This document shows, one piece after another, positions 1 to 8,629 of a stretch of 13,041 nt of DNA. The translations under genes and the position numbers were made by a program. The notes beneath the pieces were generated by a model. It did not search any database, was not told the DNA's origin, and saw only the letters and a list, made by a program, of their open reading frames with translations. How positions within the stretch are numbered: position 1 is the first letter of the stretch; each line of letters starts with the position of its first letter. Origin of the DNA: Monoraphidium neglectum (taxonomy: Eukaryota; Chlorophyta; Chlorophyceae; Sphaeropleales; Selenastraceae); the NCBI RefSeq assembly GCF_000611645.1, contig NW_014012042.1, positions 1 to 13,041 of the forward strand. Reading direction: 5' to 3'.

Positions 1-448
1 GGCGTCAGGCGAGGGGCGGAGCGGGTGGGCGGCGGGCGCGACGGCAGCAGCGTGGGCGCAGGGAGCAGGTGGGTGGGGACGGGGCTTGCAGGACAAGGGG
101 GTGGGTTGCATCAGCAGGCCGCGTTTGCGGGGGGGAGGGGAGGGGTGGAGCCATGTGCTGTGGGAGGATTCCCAAGACCAAGGGTCATGTCATGCCGCCT
201 GTGCCTGCGACTGCATTGCTTGCTTTCTCCTGGTTGAAGCCTGGTGTGTTCACCAACACACTCACACACACATGCCATGACCTTTCGTTGCTCCCGACCT
301 TGACGATCGTCGTTTCCCACGCCCGTACGCCCGTGCCCGCACTCACGCCACACACTTCAGCACAACTACAATCACTGCACCACCAGCACCACCGCCGCAC
401 AACCGCTGGCGCAGGCCCCAGCTCCCCTCTCCCCTCCCAGACACAAAC
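1..448 (-). other. Truncated intron 4 of the beta-ureidopropionase gene
   Basis: Sense-strand donor AAG|GTTTGT is at 448-447. None of the next conserved blocks of the family (after the catalytic Lys, or around the catalytic Cys) can be read in any minus-strand frame down to base 1, so the stretch appears wholly intronic. It holds a short CA-rich run on the plus strand (about 255-271) and G-rich plus-strand sequence in 1-150. No other gene is seen here. Confidence 0.7.
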
Positions 449-1798
449 CTTGCGGTGCTTGCCGATGACGTTCCCGTTGTTGCCTATGACCACCGCCGTG
501 TTCCATATCGTGTCCCCGTGCTCTTCGTCCCGCTCCAGGATGGGGCTGACGACCACCATGCCCCAGCGGCGCGCGAGGCCCTGCAGCAGCTGCGTGGTGG
601 GGCCGCGCTCCGCTGACTCAGCAAAGGCGCACCAGTGCTTCTCCCGGGTGCAGAAGGCGAACGGCATCGTCCTGTGGAAAAAGGGGTCGACCAGGGGTTG
701 ACCAGGTCACAGGCGCGTTGACTGGAGCCCCTGGAGGGCGCTTGTGATGACAGGAGAGGGAAAGTGGCCCACGCGTGCAGCCAGGCGAACAGCAAACCCC
801 AGCATCTTCAGCTGGCGTAGACGGATGGGAGCCTGTGGGCAACACAGCGCTGTAGGCGCCAGCTCGGCACTGCGGGCGCACCATGCCTCCTGCAGGCAGA
901 GGATTTTGACCCCCGCTGCGCCGGCGGCGTTGATTATCTCCTCTGCGCGCGACCAGAGGGCCTGGGACGTGGGGTGGGGTGGGGTAGGCCGATAATAACT
1001 GCGCAAGTGTTTTCGTTTCAAACGTCGTACGCGAGTGTGCGTGTGAGAGAGAGGGGGGTTGAGCGTGCGTGCACACACGCAAGCATGAGTGTGTGTAGAT
1101 GTGGTGTGTGTGCATGTGACAGAGACAGAGAGTGTGTGTGGGTTTGTGCACGCAAGCTGCATGCATTTGTGCCCACATATCCACTTGCCGACGTGTTGCT
1201 GCCCAGCCTTTTACTCGGAGGACGCAAGGGACCCCAGCAGACGGGTGCTGCGCTCAGCTGTGCTGTGCTGTGCTGTTTGTCAAGGCACTGCAGCTGGCCC
1301 ATTGCCGGCCCTCCCCATGGCGGCCCCTCAACGGGCCAGCCCACGAGCTGTGAAGGCGCAGCCCCTTCACACTCGCCCCCTCCGTCCCCTGACACATGCG
1401 CCAGCAAGCGCCCCTCGCCCCCGACACCTCGCACCTGCCGCTGCTCCTCAAACGGCGCCGTCGTCGGGGCCGGTGCCGCGTTCTGGACGATCCCGATCCT
1501 AACGACCCGCGGCGGCCGCAGCTCCTCGGGGGCCGCCCTGAATGCATAAGCCTGCAGGTCAAACGGCCGCGCGGACCCGCTGGCGGCGGCGGCGGCCTCG
1601 GGGGGCAGCTGGAGGGGCGCGACAGGGGCGCCCTCGTTGGAGCCGTAGAGGACGCGCTTGACTTCGCGCAGCTTCGCGGGGTCGGTGATGTGCTCCTGGT
1701 GAGGGGGGGACGGCGTGTGTTGCTATGAGATTGTGCTCTGGTGTGTGTGTGTGTTGTGTGTGTTTTGTGTGTTGTGTGTTTGTGTGTGTGTGTGTGTA

Positions 1799-1853
<55 letters not shown>

Positions 1854-2420
1854 CTGTGTCTGCACGCACCTGCATGGGCAATCCATCGACGTGCACACAT
1901 TTGAGGTTGTGTATGTGCGTGTGCATGTGTGGGCGTGTGTGCTAGCCAAGGGGGAAGCAGAAAGGGTGTGAAAACTTGGGGTCGCGTGGGCCAGTTTGCT
2001 CATGTGCTTTGCAAACAACGGGAACACGCATTCGGGACACGTAGGGGCGCCGTGGCTGTCAGGTCACAGCGCTTGTGACCAAGAACAACGTGGCAGTCGA
2101 CACATGCCATCATTGCGGTGGCTTTTGAACCCCACCCACAAGGCGTGCCCCGGTGCGCGGTCTAGGAAGCAGCACATTGTGCGCTGGGGGCGCACATGGG
2201 TCGCTCCATGCGCTAGGCTGCAACGTGCGCCTGCTATCAACGACTTGAATGGATTTTGAGTGCTGACAGTATCCCGCGTTGGCCACACGAGGCTGCTATC
2301 GCAATCGATTCGTAAGCTCCGATCTCGGGGGGTCGCGGTCAGCCCCTCGCGCACCTCCAGGATGTCCTCCACCGAGTGAGACCCCGCTAGACTACCGTCC
2401 ACGGCCTTTGCACCGTTCAT
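1..2420 (-). CDS. PYD3: Beta-ureidopropionase (N-carbamoyl-beta-alanine amidohydrolase), 5' part, runs off left edge
   Basis: Last enzyme of reductive pyrimidine breakdown: it hydrolyses N-carbamoyl-beta-alanine to beta-alanine, CO2 and ammonia, in the carbon-nitrogen hydrolase (nitrilase) superfamily. Modelled exons: 2420-2355, 1695-1435, 961-882 and 671-449; all junction phases agree, giving 210 residues. Visible similarity to the plant and animal enzymes: SVEDILE joined to [18 protein letters not shown], then [43 protein letters not shown], and [11 protein letters not shown] to GNVIGKHRK. The catalytic Glu is in CLQEAW (residue 134). The catalytic Lys is the last codon of exon 4 (residue 210). 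The Cys of the triad and the rest of the protein (the family is about 380-410 residues) lie beyond base 1, because the intron starting at 448 has not ended by the window edge. ATG 2418-2420 is chosen because it gives the short N-terminal helix typical of the family. Donors are GTGCGC, GTGCGA, GTGCGC and GTTTGT. Confidence 0.93.
1025..1171. repeat. Degenerate TG/CA-rich tract in PYD3 intron 2
   Basis: Interrupted TG, GAGA and TGTG runs on the plus strand lie inside the 473-base intron 1434-962. The sense strand is CA-rich and the tract starts about 60 bases upstream of the acceptor. The same intron has a short pentanucleotide (TGTGC) repeat at about 1258-1275. I see no coding potential that matches a protein family. 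Confidence 0.7.
1740..1850. repeat. (TG/CA)n microsatellite in PYD3 intron 1
   Basis: An imperfect TG tract from 1740 is followed by a pure (GT)n run at 1802-1850. It lies in the 659-base intron 2354-1696. The sense strand therefore carries (CA)n, ending about 45 bases before the 3' splice site at 1696. Confidence 0.95.
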
Positions 2421-2888
2421 CTCGCTCCTGTGGCGTCAGATCAACTCACACTTGCGGTCAAAACGTGCAACCCAAACTAAACGGGAACCTGAGGGAAGGA
2501 TTGCAAACGTGATGATATCAATGGTTTCTACCGTACAGCCACCTGCAACCCCACAAGCAATGGCCTTACCTTTATACCCATGAGGGTGGCGCCGACCTGG
2601 CCACAACCCGGCGACTCACGCGTGCCAGAGGGACCCAAGATTGCACCACTGCGCAACAGCCAGGTTACAACTGTCAATTTGCACTAATGCACATCAGCGT
2701 GCCGCATGCCATACATGGTGCAGGGGCGGCGGCGATGAGACTGCACTTGGAAAAGAGGCACCGAGGGGGCAGCAGGTGGCCAGCCTGCGAGCCAGCAGCG
2801 AGCTGGGCCGGAGCCCCAGAGGAGGGCCACAGACAGCCAGTAGATATGCCGTTGTCCATCCGCCCGCCGCCCCTGAGAACCAAGACCC
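2421..2888 (-). promoter_or_regulatory. Intergenic: primase-like 3' UTR and PYD3 promoter/5' UTR
   Basis: This holds the 3' untranslated region of the primase-like gene (stop at 2889, TGTAA at 2669-2665) and then the upstream region of PYD3, both on the minus strand. The part from about 2440 to 2560 is less GC-rich than the surrounding DNA, as expected for a core promoter. I see no clear TATA box and no further open frame resembling a protein. Exact transcript ends cannot be read from the sequence. Confidence 0.5.
2665..2669 (-). terminator. TGTAA polyadenylation signal of the primase-like gene
   Basis: The plus strand reads TTACA here, so the minus strand carries TGTAA, the near-universal poly(A) signal of chlorophyte algae. 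It is about 220 bases after the stop codon at 2889, a normal 3' UTR length. A five-base motif can occur by chance, but position and strand fit. Confidence 0.6.
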
Positions 2889-3649
2889 CTACTGCTGCAC
2901 CTGCTGATGCGGCGGCGGCGGCGGCGGCGGCGGCTGCGCTCTAGGCGGCAGCCGCAGCGCGGGCGGCCCCCGCAGCTGCGGCTTGGCCGGGCTCGCGGGC
3001 GAGGGTCGCGCTGCGCCAGCCAGGCGGCTGCTGGCCGCGCGCATCAGCTCTTCCGCGCGGCGCTTCTTCTCCGCCATCTCGGCCTCCCTCCTCCGCCGCT
3101 CCTCCGCGCGCCGCGCCTGCTCCTCCAGCGCCGCCGCCGCCGCCTCCGCGAGCGTCAACACGCGCTCCTTCTGCTGCTGCGCCGCCTGCGGCGCTCCCGC
3201 GCCGCCGCTGCCCTCCTGCTGCTGCTGTTGCTGCTGCGGCTGCGGTTGGTGCTGCTGGGGCGGCTCGAGCCCGAGCTCCTTGCAGAGCGCCTTGATTGCC
3301 TTCCTGGCCTGCTTGACGCTGTTGCGCACCGCGTTGGTGGTGCGCTTGCGCTCGATGTCCTGCGCCAGGGGCAGGGTCAAAGGGGGCCGCGGTGGGTGCC
3401 ACATTTTTGCTGGCCGACAGCTCAAATCCAGGGTCAAACCTGGGCGCAGCCGCGACTTCAGGGCCGAGACGGCAGCTGAGATGCAAGCACTGCCACGCGG
3501 GCGTGTTGCCGTGCGCAGGTTGAGCGCACCTCCAGGCGCGATGGCCTTGGCAACCGCCCCTTGACCTCTGTCAGGCGCCACATCAAAGGCTTGCGCGCTC
3601 AATGGACGGCCCCTTCGTACCGCGTACACTTGCACACTTGCCGCAGGTC

Positions 3650-3694
<45 letters not shown>

Positions 3695-6387
3695 GCACGC
3701 ACGCACTCCCTCATATGCCAACTAATAAACACAAGCAGTGCAGAAACATCCAAAGCTCGCCCGCCCCCGCACAACAGCACGCACTGCTCACCCACACCCA
3801 CGTGCGCACCTGGAAAGAATCCTCCATGAAAGCCGCTGACTGCTCGTATTCCGCGACCTGCTCTGGCGGCGGGTGGATGCTGCAGTCGCGCAGCAGCTCC
3901 AGCGTCAGCGGTACTTTGTACCACGCGCCGCCGCCCCTGTCACCGCCCTCATCCGGCCGCCTGCAATGTGGATACCGAGGGCAAGTAAGGACTCGGCAGG
4001 CCGGCCGGTGTGCCGGCGCCGCTGCAGCACGGCACATTCTCTATTAGCACAACAAGGGACAGCGGCGGCGCGGGCGCGGGCTGGCCTTCGTTGCACGCGA
4101 GGGCGGCATGGCAGGCTGTGCGTCGCCCAGGCACACACGGGCACGCGAAACAGATGGAAACAGTCATCTGATTGCCCCTCGGACTGGGTAACGTCTGCCC
4201 ACCATTCCACCACGCTGTAGCACTTGTCCAGCACCCAGTCCGGGTCCTTGTCCATCCAGGGCGCCTTGTAGCAGCCGGGCAGGCGCAGGCTGCCGTGCGG
4301 CACGTCGACGACAGCCTCCCAATCCAGCGACGCCAGCAGCGGGTCGCCGCCCTGGGGGTCGCCGCCGCCGCCGCCGCCGTCGCCGACCTCGCTGCCGCTG
4401 CCGCTGCCGCTGCTGCTGCTGCTGTTGCTGATGTCGGCGCCGCCGCCCTCCAGCCCCGCGCCGCCACCAGGCCCGCCGCCCTGCTCGCCCGCAGCCGCGC
4501 CGCCGCCGTCGCTGCCCTCCGCCGCCTCGTCCCCGCCCGTGACGACGTCGCCGGCGCCGCCGCTGCCGCCGCCGCCGCCGCCAAGGCCCGCTGCCAGCGC
4601 CCTGAGCCGCGCCTCCTCAGCCCTGAGCGACCGCAGCTCCGCCTCGGCCCGCTGCAGCGCCTGCTGCGACCCTATCTCGTCCCGCAGCAGCGCCAGCGGC
4701 GGCAGGCCCGCCAGCTCAGCGCGGCAGCGGTTGATGACGGCCTTGCGGGCGCGGCGGGCGCGGCCCTCGGTCGTCACAATTCCCGGGAAGTTGAGGTGGA
4801 CCTGGGGGGTGCGGTGTAGGGTTGGCAACAAGGGTTTGAAGCAGGCGCACGCGGGGCCGGGAAGCATCCACAAGCAGGCTGCAGGTGCTTGCTGCACCAC
4901 GGGTGCTCCCATCAGCCAATCCAACGTGCTGCAGGCAGGGCCAACGGGCGCGACGCGACGTAGGGCCAGGAGCGCCCGCGAGGCTGCCGGGCTGTCTTCA
5001 GGCACGCGCATGCGGGAGGCCTCGCGCCTTGTAGGGGGTGCGCATGGATACGATCGGCGCCGGCGGCGGCCCCTCCAGGCCGTGCGCGCGCGCGGCCTCC
5101 TCGGCCACGATGGCAGCGATGCGGGGCACCGCGGCCAGCACGGCCTCGATGGGCATTGACCAGTCAAAGTCCAGCTCTTGGAAGTGCCTGAGGGTCGTGA
5201 AGAGGAGGAGAAGGGTGGGCGTGGAGGGCGCCACAAAACACAAGAGCCCTGCATGCGGCACGCTGATCAAGCTTGGCTTGCAAGGAGTCTCGACACTCAC
5301 ACAAACACATATGCGCACACGCGTTGGCGCGTGCCGCTTGTGACGCCCTGCCCAAACGGTGGCGAGGACGTACGTGCCGCTCCCTCGCCTGGCTGCATTA
5401 CACCCCGCACGCGCACGGCGGCTAGCACCCACGCGCAGCGCCCTTCGGCCCCCTCGCTCGGCCCCGGCTTGGGCGGCGCCAAGGGTTGGCGCACCTGTAC
5501 GCCCGCTTGTTGTAATTCTCCGACAGGCAGAGCTTGGCCCACCGCCGCCCCATCGCTCCGTGCACCTCCCGCAGGAAGCTGCTGAGCAGCTGCGGCGCCA
5601 CGTAGTACTTGCCGTCCAGCGGATCCATCTGCCCCATGAAGCTGTTGTAATTGAAGGAGAAACCGTTGGGGACCGGGTAGCCGGACAGGAAGTCGGGGGG
5701 CGCGTAGCTGCCCGCCCGCACCCCGTCGTGCGGCAGGCGCCCCGCGCGGCGCTCGCCCTCGCGCCAGTATGACAGCAGGGCCGCCTCGCCCATGCGCGGG
5801 TTCTGGGCCCTCAGGGACGCCAGGCCCGCCACGCGCGCGGCAGCGAGCTCCTCCTGGCGCTCCAGCGGCGGCGGCAGCTGCACGCGCTCGTCGCTGGCAT
5901 CGGGCTGCGCCTCCGGCGCCGGCGGCGCGGTGGCGCCGTGGGCGGCGGCGGGGGCGCTGCCGTCGGCTTGATCCGGGGCCGAATGTGCTATGGAAGGGAT
6001 GGCGGCTGGTGCAGGGAAAGCGTCCGCCCCGTCTGGGGCCGGCTGTCCGGTCGCCAATCCGCCGATTTGACCGCTGCTGCCGCCTGGTTGAGGCTGCAAC
6101 GCCGTAGTGGCAGGCCCCGCGACTGCCGCCCCGCTTCCATGGGCGGCACCGTCGGCAGCGTCAGAGGCGGCTACATGCTCATAAGGCTGCGGCGCAGGCG
6201 CCGGCGGCTCCTGCGCCGCCGCAAGTGGTGTATCGTCGCGCACAGCCTGAGCAAGCACTGCTGCGCTGCTGCCCTGAGACCGCCTGCGCGCTCTGCCATA
6301 AGCCCAATTGCTTGGCCGAAGAGACCGCCTCGGTGGGCAGATGACCGTGCCTGGCAGGCTCCAGTGTCTCTTGCCGGCAAATTGCAT
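2889..6387 (-). CDS. AEP-superfamily primase-like protein (PrimPol / NCLDV-herpesvirus primase clade)
   Basis: Modelled exons: 6387-5495, 5187-5028, 4801-4203, 3960-3810 and 3359-2889; phases agree, giving 757 residues. Residues 1-50 are Arg/Ser-rich with no acidic residue, like an organelle transit peptide; about 50-230 is Ala/Pro/Gln-rich linker. The candidate catalytic core runs from GKYYVAPQLLSSFLRE (259-274) to about 601. Motif I is HFQELDFDW (299-307), with acidic residues 302, 304 and 306. Motif II is KVHLNFPG, His353. Motif III is VVDVPHGSLRLPGCYK, Asp517 and Arg524. LELLRDCSI (571-579) follows, as in large-DNA-virus primases. A Gly/Ala/Ser-rich insert of about 85 residues separates motifs II and III. 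The tail has poly-Gln, an Ala/Glu/Arg coiled coil and poly-Pro. Such enzymes start DNA or RNA chains on single-stranded templates. No helicase domain and no UL52-type zinc ligands are seen. The family call rests on motifs alone and could be wrong; the presence of a gene here is much safer. Confidence 0.62.
2908..2936. repeat. (GGC)n trinucleotide run encoding poly-Pro
   Basis: A GGC run on the plus strand is read on the minus strand as a stretch of Pro codons close to the C-terminus of the primase-like protein. It keeps frame and ends a few codons before the stop. Confidence 0.85.
3208..3262. repeat. CTG/CAG-rich run encoding poly-Gln
   Basis: CTG triplets with a few variants are read on the minus strand as a Gln-rich stretch of the primase-like protein, between the DIERKRTTNAV helix and the Ala/Glu/Arg coiled coil. 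Confidence 0.8.
3651..3706. repeat. (AC)n then (GCAC)4 microsatellite in primase-like intron 4
   Basis: Pure (AC)20 at 3651-3690 runs into four GCAC units at 3691-3706. It lies in the 450-base intron 3809-3360, where the sense strand is (GT)n, nearer the donor than the acceptor. Confidence 0.95.
4357..4580. repeat. GC-rich triplet-repeat region encoding the Gly/Ala/Ser insert
   Basis: GCC, GCT and CTG triplet runs within exon 3 of the primase-like gene encode, on the minus strand, poly-Gly, poly-Ser and Gly/Ala stretches (about residues 424-503). Long open frames on the other strand and in other frames are by-products of this composition. Confidence 0.75.
4802..5027 (-). other. Putative GC-AG intron (primase-like intron 2)
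   Basis: Exon 2 reads to TAC AAG followed by GCGCGA. Exon 3 starts after CCCCCCAG with GTC CAC CTC. Both ends are phase 0. The donor looks like the local GTGCGC/GTGCGA donors with C in place of T. It joins SMRTPYK to VHLNFPG, a block order seen in related primases. A GT alternative at 5051-5050 is also phase 0 but would remove VSMRTPYK and has poor exon-side consensus. Confidence 0.55.
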
Positions 6388-6678
6388 CCAGGCGACCGGT
6401 GCGGTGCTGCAAGTGCAGGCTGGCCAGCGCCGCCGCCTTCAGCAATGCTGCAGGAGTGGGAAGGCTGTAGCTAGGCTGGCCTATCTGGTACGGTTAACTT
6501 TAAGAGTGTTCCATGCTCTCAATGGTCTGCAGCTCGGGCTGATCGCCAATCGTGTGGGAGACTGGAGTTGATGTTTTGATCCGCGGATTTGGAGCAATCA
6601 CTGGCACTCACAAACATTTAATTTGATCAATTGAAACGCACGGAAGGATACACCAGGCACCTCCTGCGGCCGTTGAGT
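6388..6678. promoter_or_regulatory. Shared divergent upstream region (primase-like / SnoaL-like)
   Basis: This is the 291 bases between the start codons of the minus-strand primase-like gene and the plus-strand SnoaL-like gene. The stretch from about 6480 to 6640 is clearly richer in A and T than the rest of the window, including GTTAACTTTAAG near 6494 and CATTTAATTTGATCAATTG near 6614. It must hold the 5' UTRs and core promoters of both genes. No defined transcription-factor site is claimed. Confidence 0.6.
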
Positions 6679-7755
6679 ATGCTCCGACTCTCGTGCCACA
6701 CGCGCGTGCTGCCTGCTGCTCCTTGCACCGCCACCTCCGTTAGTGTGCAGCCACGACACCCATTGCCCTCCGCGGCGCACTATCGGAGGCGTATTGTGAC
6801 ATCTGCCGGCATGTCGGACGAGGCCGTGAACGTCGTGCAGCGACAGGTGGGCAGGGGGCTGGGGCCGGTTGGGCAGGGCCGGGCTCCTGCGGGTGCGCGT
6901 TTGAAGCTGCGCCGGCATGGAGGTCGCCCCGCGCGAGGTGCTACCTGTTGTATTGTTTAACAGGCACACGCGCGAAACACTCTGAACCTGCAATCACCGG
7001 GCCCTGGCACGCCGCACCTAGCCTCACACCTGCCGTGCTGGTCCCCGCTTTCCCCCGGCCGGCCACTCGTGCGTGCGTGCGCGCGCCGCGCAATGGCGGC
7101 AGCTCGAGGCGTACAACGCGCGTGACTTGGAGGCGTTCATGGCCGTGATGGCCGACGACGTGGTGGTGGGTTGCAGGGTTGCACACTCGGTTCAAGGGTG
7201 ACACACTGGATACGTGTACCGCCGATTTATCACCCCTATGGAGGAGGGGAGCATTGCGTCCTTGCACTGCACCCCACTCGCTGCAACCAGTCGTCCCCTG
7301 CGGCAACAAACGCGTCGCTTTCGACATGCTGGCCTCACAGACTGCCTGCCGCCACAACACCAGCGCGACTGGGCCCACTCTGCATTGCCTCAAGTGCAGA
7401 CTGCCAGCCGCACTCTTCCGGCCACTTTGCTGCTCGCCGGCCAACTCCACCAACCGCACACCATGGTGGAGCGACCACACACCCGCATGTAAACACCATC
7501 CCCCAGGCCCTGGACACCGAGACGGGCGCCGTCATCGCCTCGTCATCCGCCGAGCTGCGGCCGCGGTACGCCAAGCGCTTCGAGACGCCCGTGCACTGCG
7601 AGCTCATCGGGCGCCTCGCGTGCGGCGACACGGTGGTGGACCGCGAACGCATAACTGGCCTGCCCGGCGGTGCGGCCGCGGACTGCATGGCGGTGTACAC
7701 GGTCAAGGGCGGCAAGATACAGCGCATGCAGCTGCTGTGGAAGGCGGCCGACTAG
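6679..7755 (+). CDS. SnoaL/NTF2-like fold protein with predicted organelle transit peptide
   Basis: Modelled exons: 6679-6846, 7103-7165 and 7507-7755; all phase 0, giving 159 residues. The mature part starts near MSDEAVNVVQRQ (45-56) and continues LEAYNARDLEAFMAVMADDVV, then ALDTETGAVIASS, LRPRYAKRF, VVDRERITGLPG and ending near KIQRMQLLWKAAD. This is the alpha+beta cone pattern of SnoaL-like/DUF4440 proteins: an N-terminal helix with YNARDLEAF, then strands with DRERITG. The family includes isomerases, cyclases and many small proteins of unknown role, so no substrate can be assigned. Residues 1-44 have several Arg, many Ser/Thr/Ala and no acidic residue, consistent with a chloroplast or mitochondrial transit peptide; ATG 6679 is the first in-frame ATG of this exon. 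A start at the internal ATG (6811) would give a cytosolic form of 115 residues. Donors are GTGGGC and GTGGGT. Confidence 0.78.
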
Positions 7756-8629
7756 CTGAACGTGGAGTAATTGTTTGCAGCTCAAGGCGTGGCCGTGCGG
7801 GATGGTTGTGCGGGTGCAAGTGGACGGTTGCGAGTGGGTCAACTTTGCGGACCGGAGGCCGGATTTCTGCACCCACACCAGCAAAGAATGGGGTGACACA
7901 CAAGCATTCCGATCTGGCCTAAGCACTGGCGTTTAAGTGAGGCTGCGCAAAAGTCGGGCACATGAGGCTCGCTCCGATGTTGCTGAGCAGCATGAAACAG
8001 CAACCCTGATTTTGAAACATGACTCGGACCCTCTGCGCCGCCGCATTGCGATAACTCCATTGCATGCACAGCTGGTCCCAGGAGATGTGGAGCCGCAATA
8101 CTCTCAACCTGCCCGGGCCAGACAGCCGGGCGTCGGCGGCTTGCCGGGGGGTAGGCCCCGGGCGCCATGGGCTGGCGGGCTCGCCTCTGTACTGGCGCCC
8201 CGTGCAGCTGTCACCCGGCTGGCAGCGATCGGGGTGGCTTGTGCAGACGTGCATTGGCCAACAGGATTACAGGAGTCCTTTATATGACGCCGGTGGGCGC
8301 TGATAATCCGGAGCATTGCGCAGCAGCGATCAATCGTCAGAAGGGTGGCCTGCAATCAAGCTCAGCAGTGTGACTGAGAGTGTCAATCATATGAATTCGG
8401 CTCGATAGTTACGCTTCACAAACCTCAACAGCCGTAGACCGAGCCAAAAATCATCCTGCGCCACACTGTGCAGGCGAGCAGGCCTCAACGCTGAGCGCGT
8501 CGTTGGCTGCTGCTTTTGGGATCGCTGCACAAGGCGCCTGCTCACGGGCGTGAGCCGGACGAGTCGCGCAGCGGCGGACGCAGTGGGGCGCCGGGTCCGG
8601 CGCAGCCCGCTGGCGCGGAGCGCGCGGCG
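7756..8629 (+). promoter_or_regulatory. Intergenic: SnoaL-like 3' UTR and CK1 promoter/5' UTR
   Basis: This 874-base stretch lies between two plus-strand genes. I find no TGTAA behind the SnoaL-like stop, so its poly(A) signal is a variant or not recognised. A TATA-like TTTATATGA occurs at about 8279-8287. A more AT-balanced segment (about 8375-8450) lies upstream of CK1 and may be its core promoter. The open frames here resemble no protein I know and are not called as genes. Confidence 0.5.

Noticed and set aside
1715..1971. Open frames of Cys/Val or His/Thr repeats over the TG/CA microsatellites.
   Set aside because: They are translations of a dinucleotide repeat inside an intron and have no family similarity.
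4144..4203. Reading primase-like exon 3 on through WADVTQSEG and beyond.
   Set aside because: The downstream acceptor at 3961 needs phase 2, which the GTGGGC donor at 4202 supplies. Reading on loses the WYKVPLTLELLRDCSI block.
5028..5052. A GT donor at 5051-5050 for primase-like intron 2.
   Set aside because: It is in phase, but it removes the VSMRTPYK block that precedes the His motif in related primases, and its exon side (GATC) is a poor match to the other donors.
3905..5254. A single open frame of about 449 codons on the minus strand.
   Set aside because: Only the part 4801-4203 matches the primase-like protein. The rest of the frame crosses motif I in the wrong frame and runs through introns; GC-rich DNA keeps such frames open by chance.
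2889..6387. An endogenous giant-virus insertion as the source of the primase-like gene.
   Set aside because: The gene has four spliceosomal introns with the local donor style, host-like GC-rich composition and host-type genes on both sides, and no other viral gene is present. Ancient transfer is possible but recent insertion is not supported.
6631..6678. A more upstream start for the SnoaL-like protein at 6631.
   Set aside because: The codon there is TTG, not ATG; the first in-frame ATG is at 6679.
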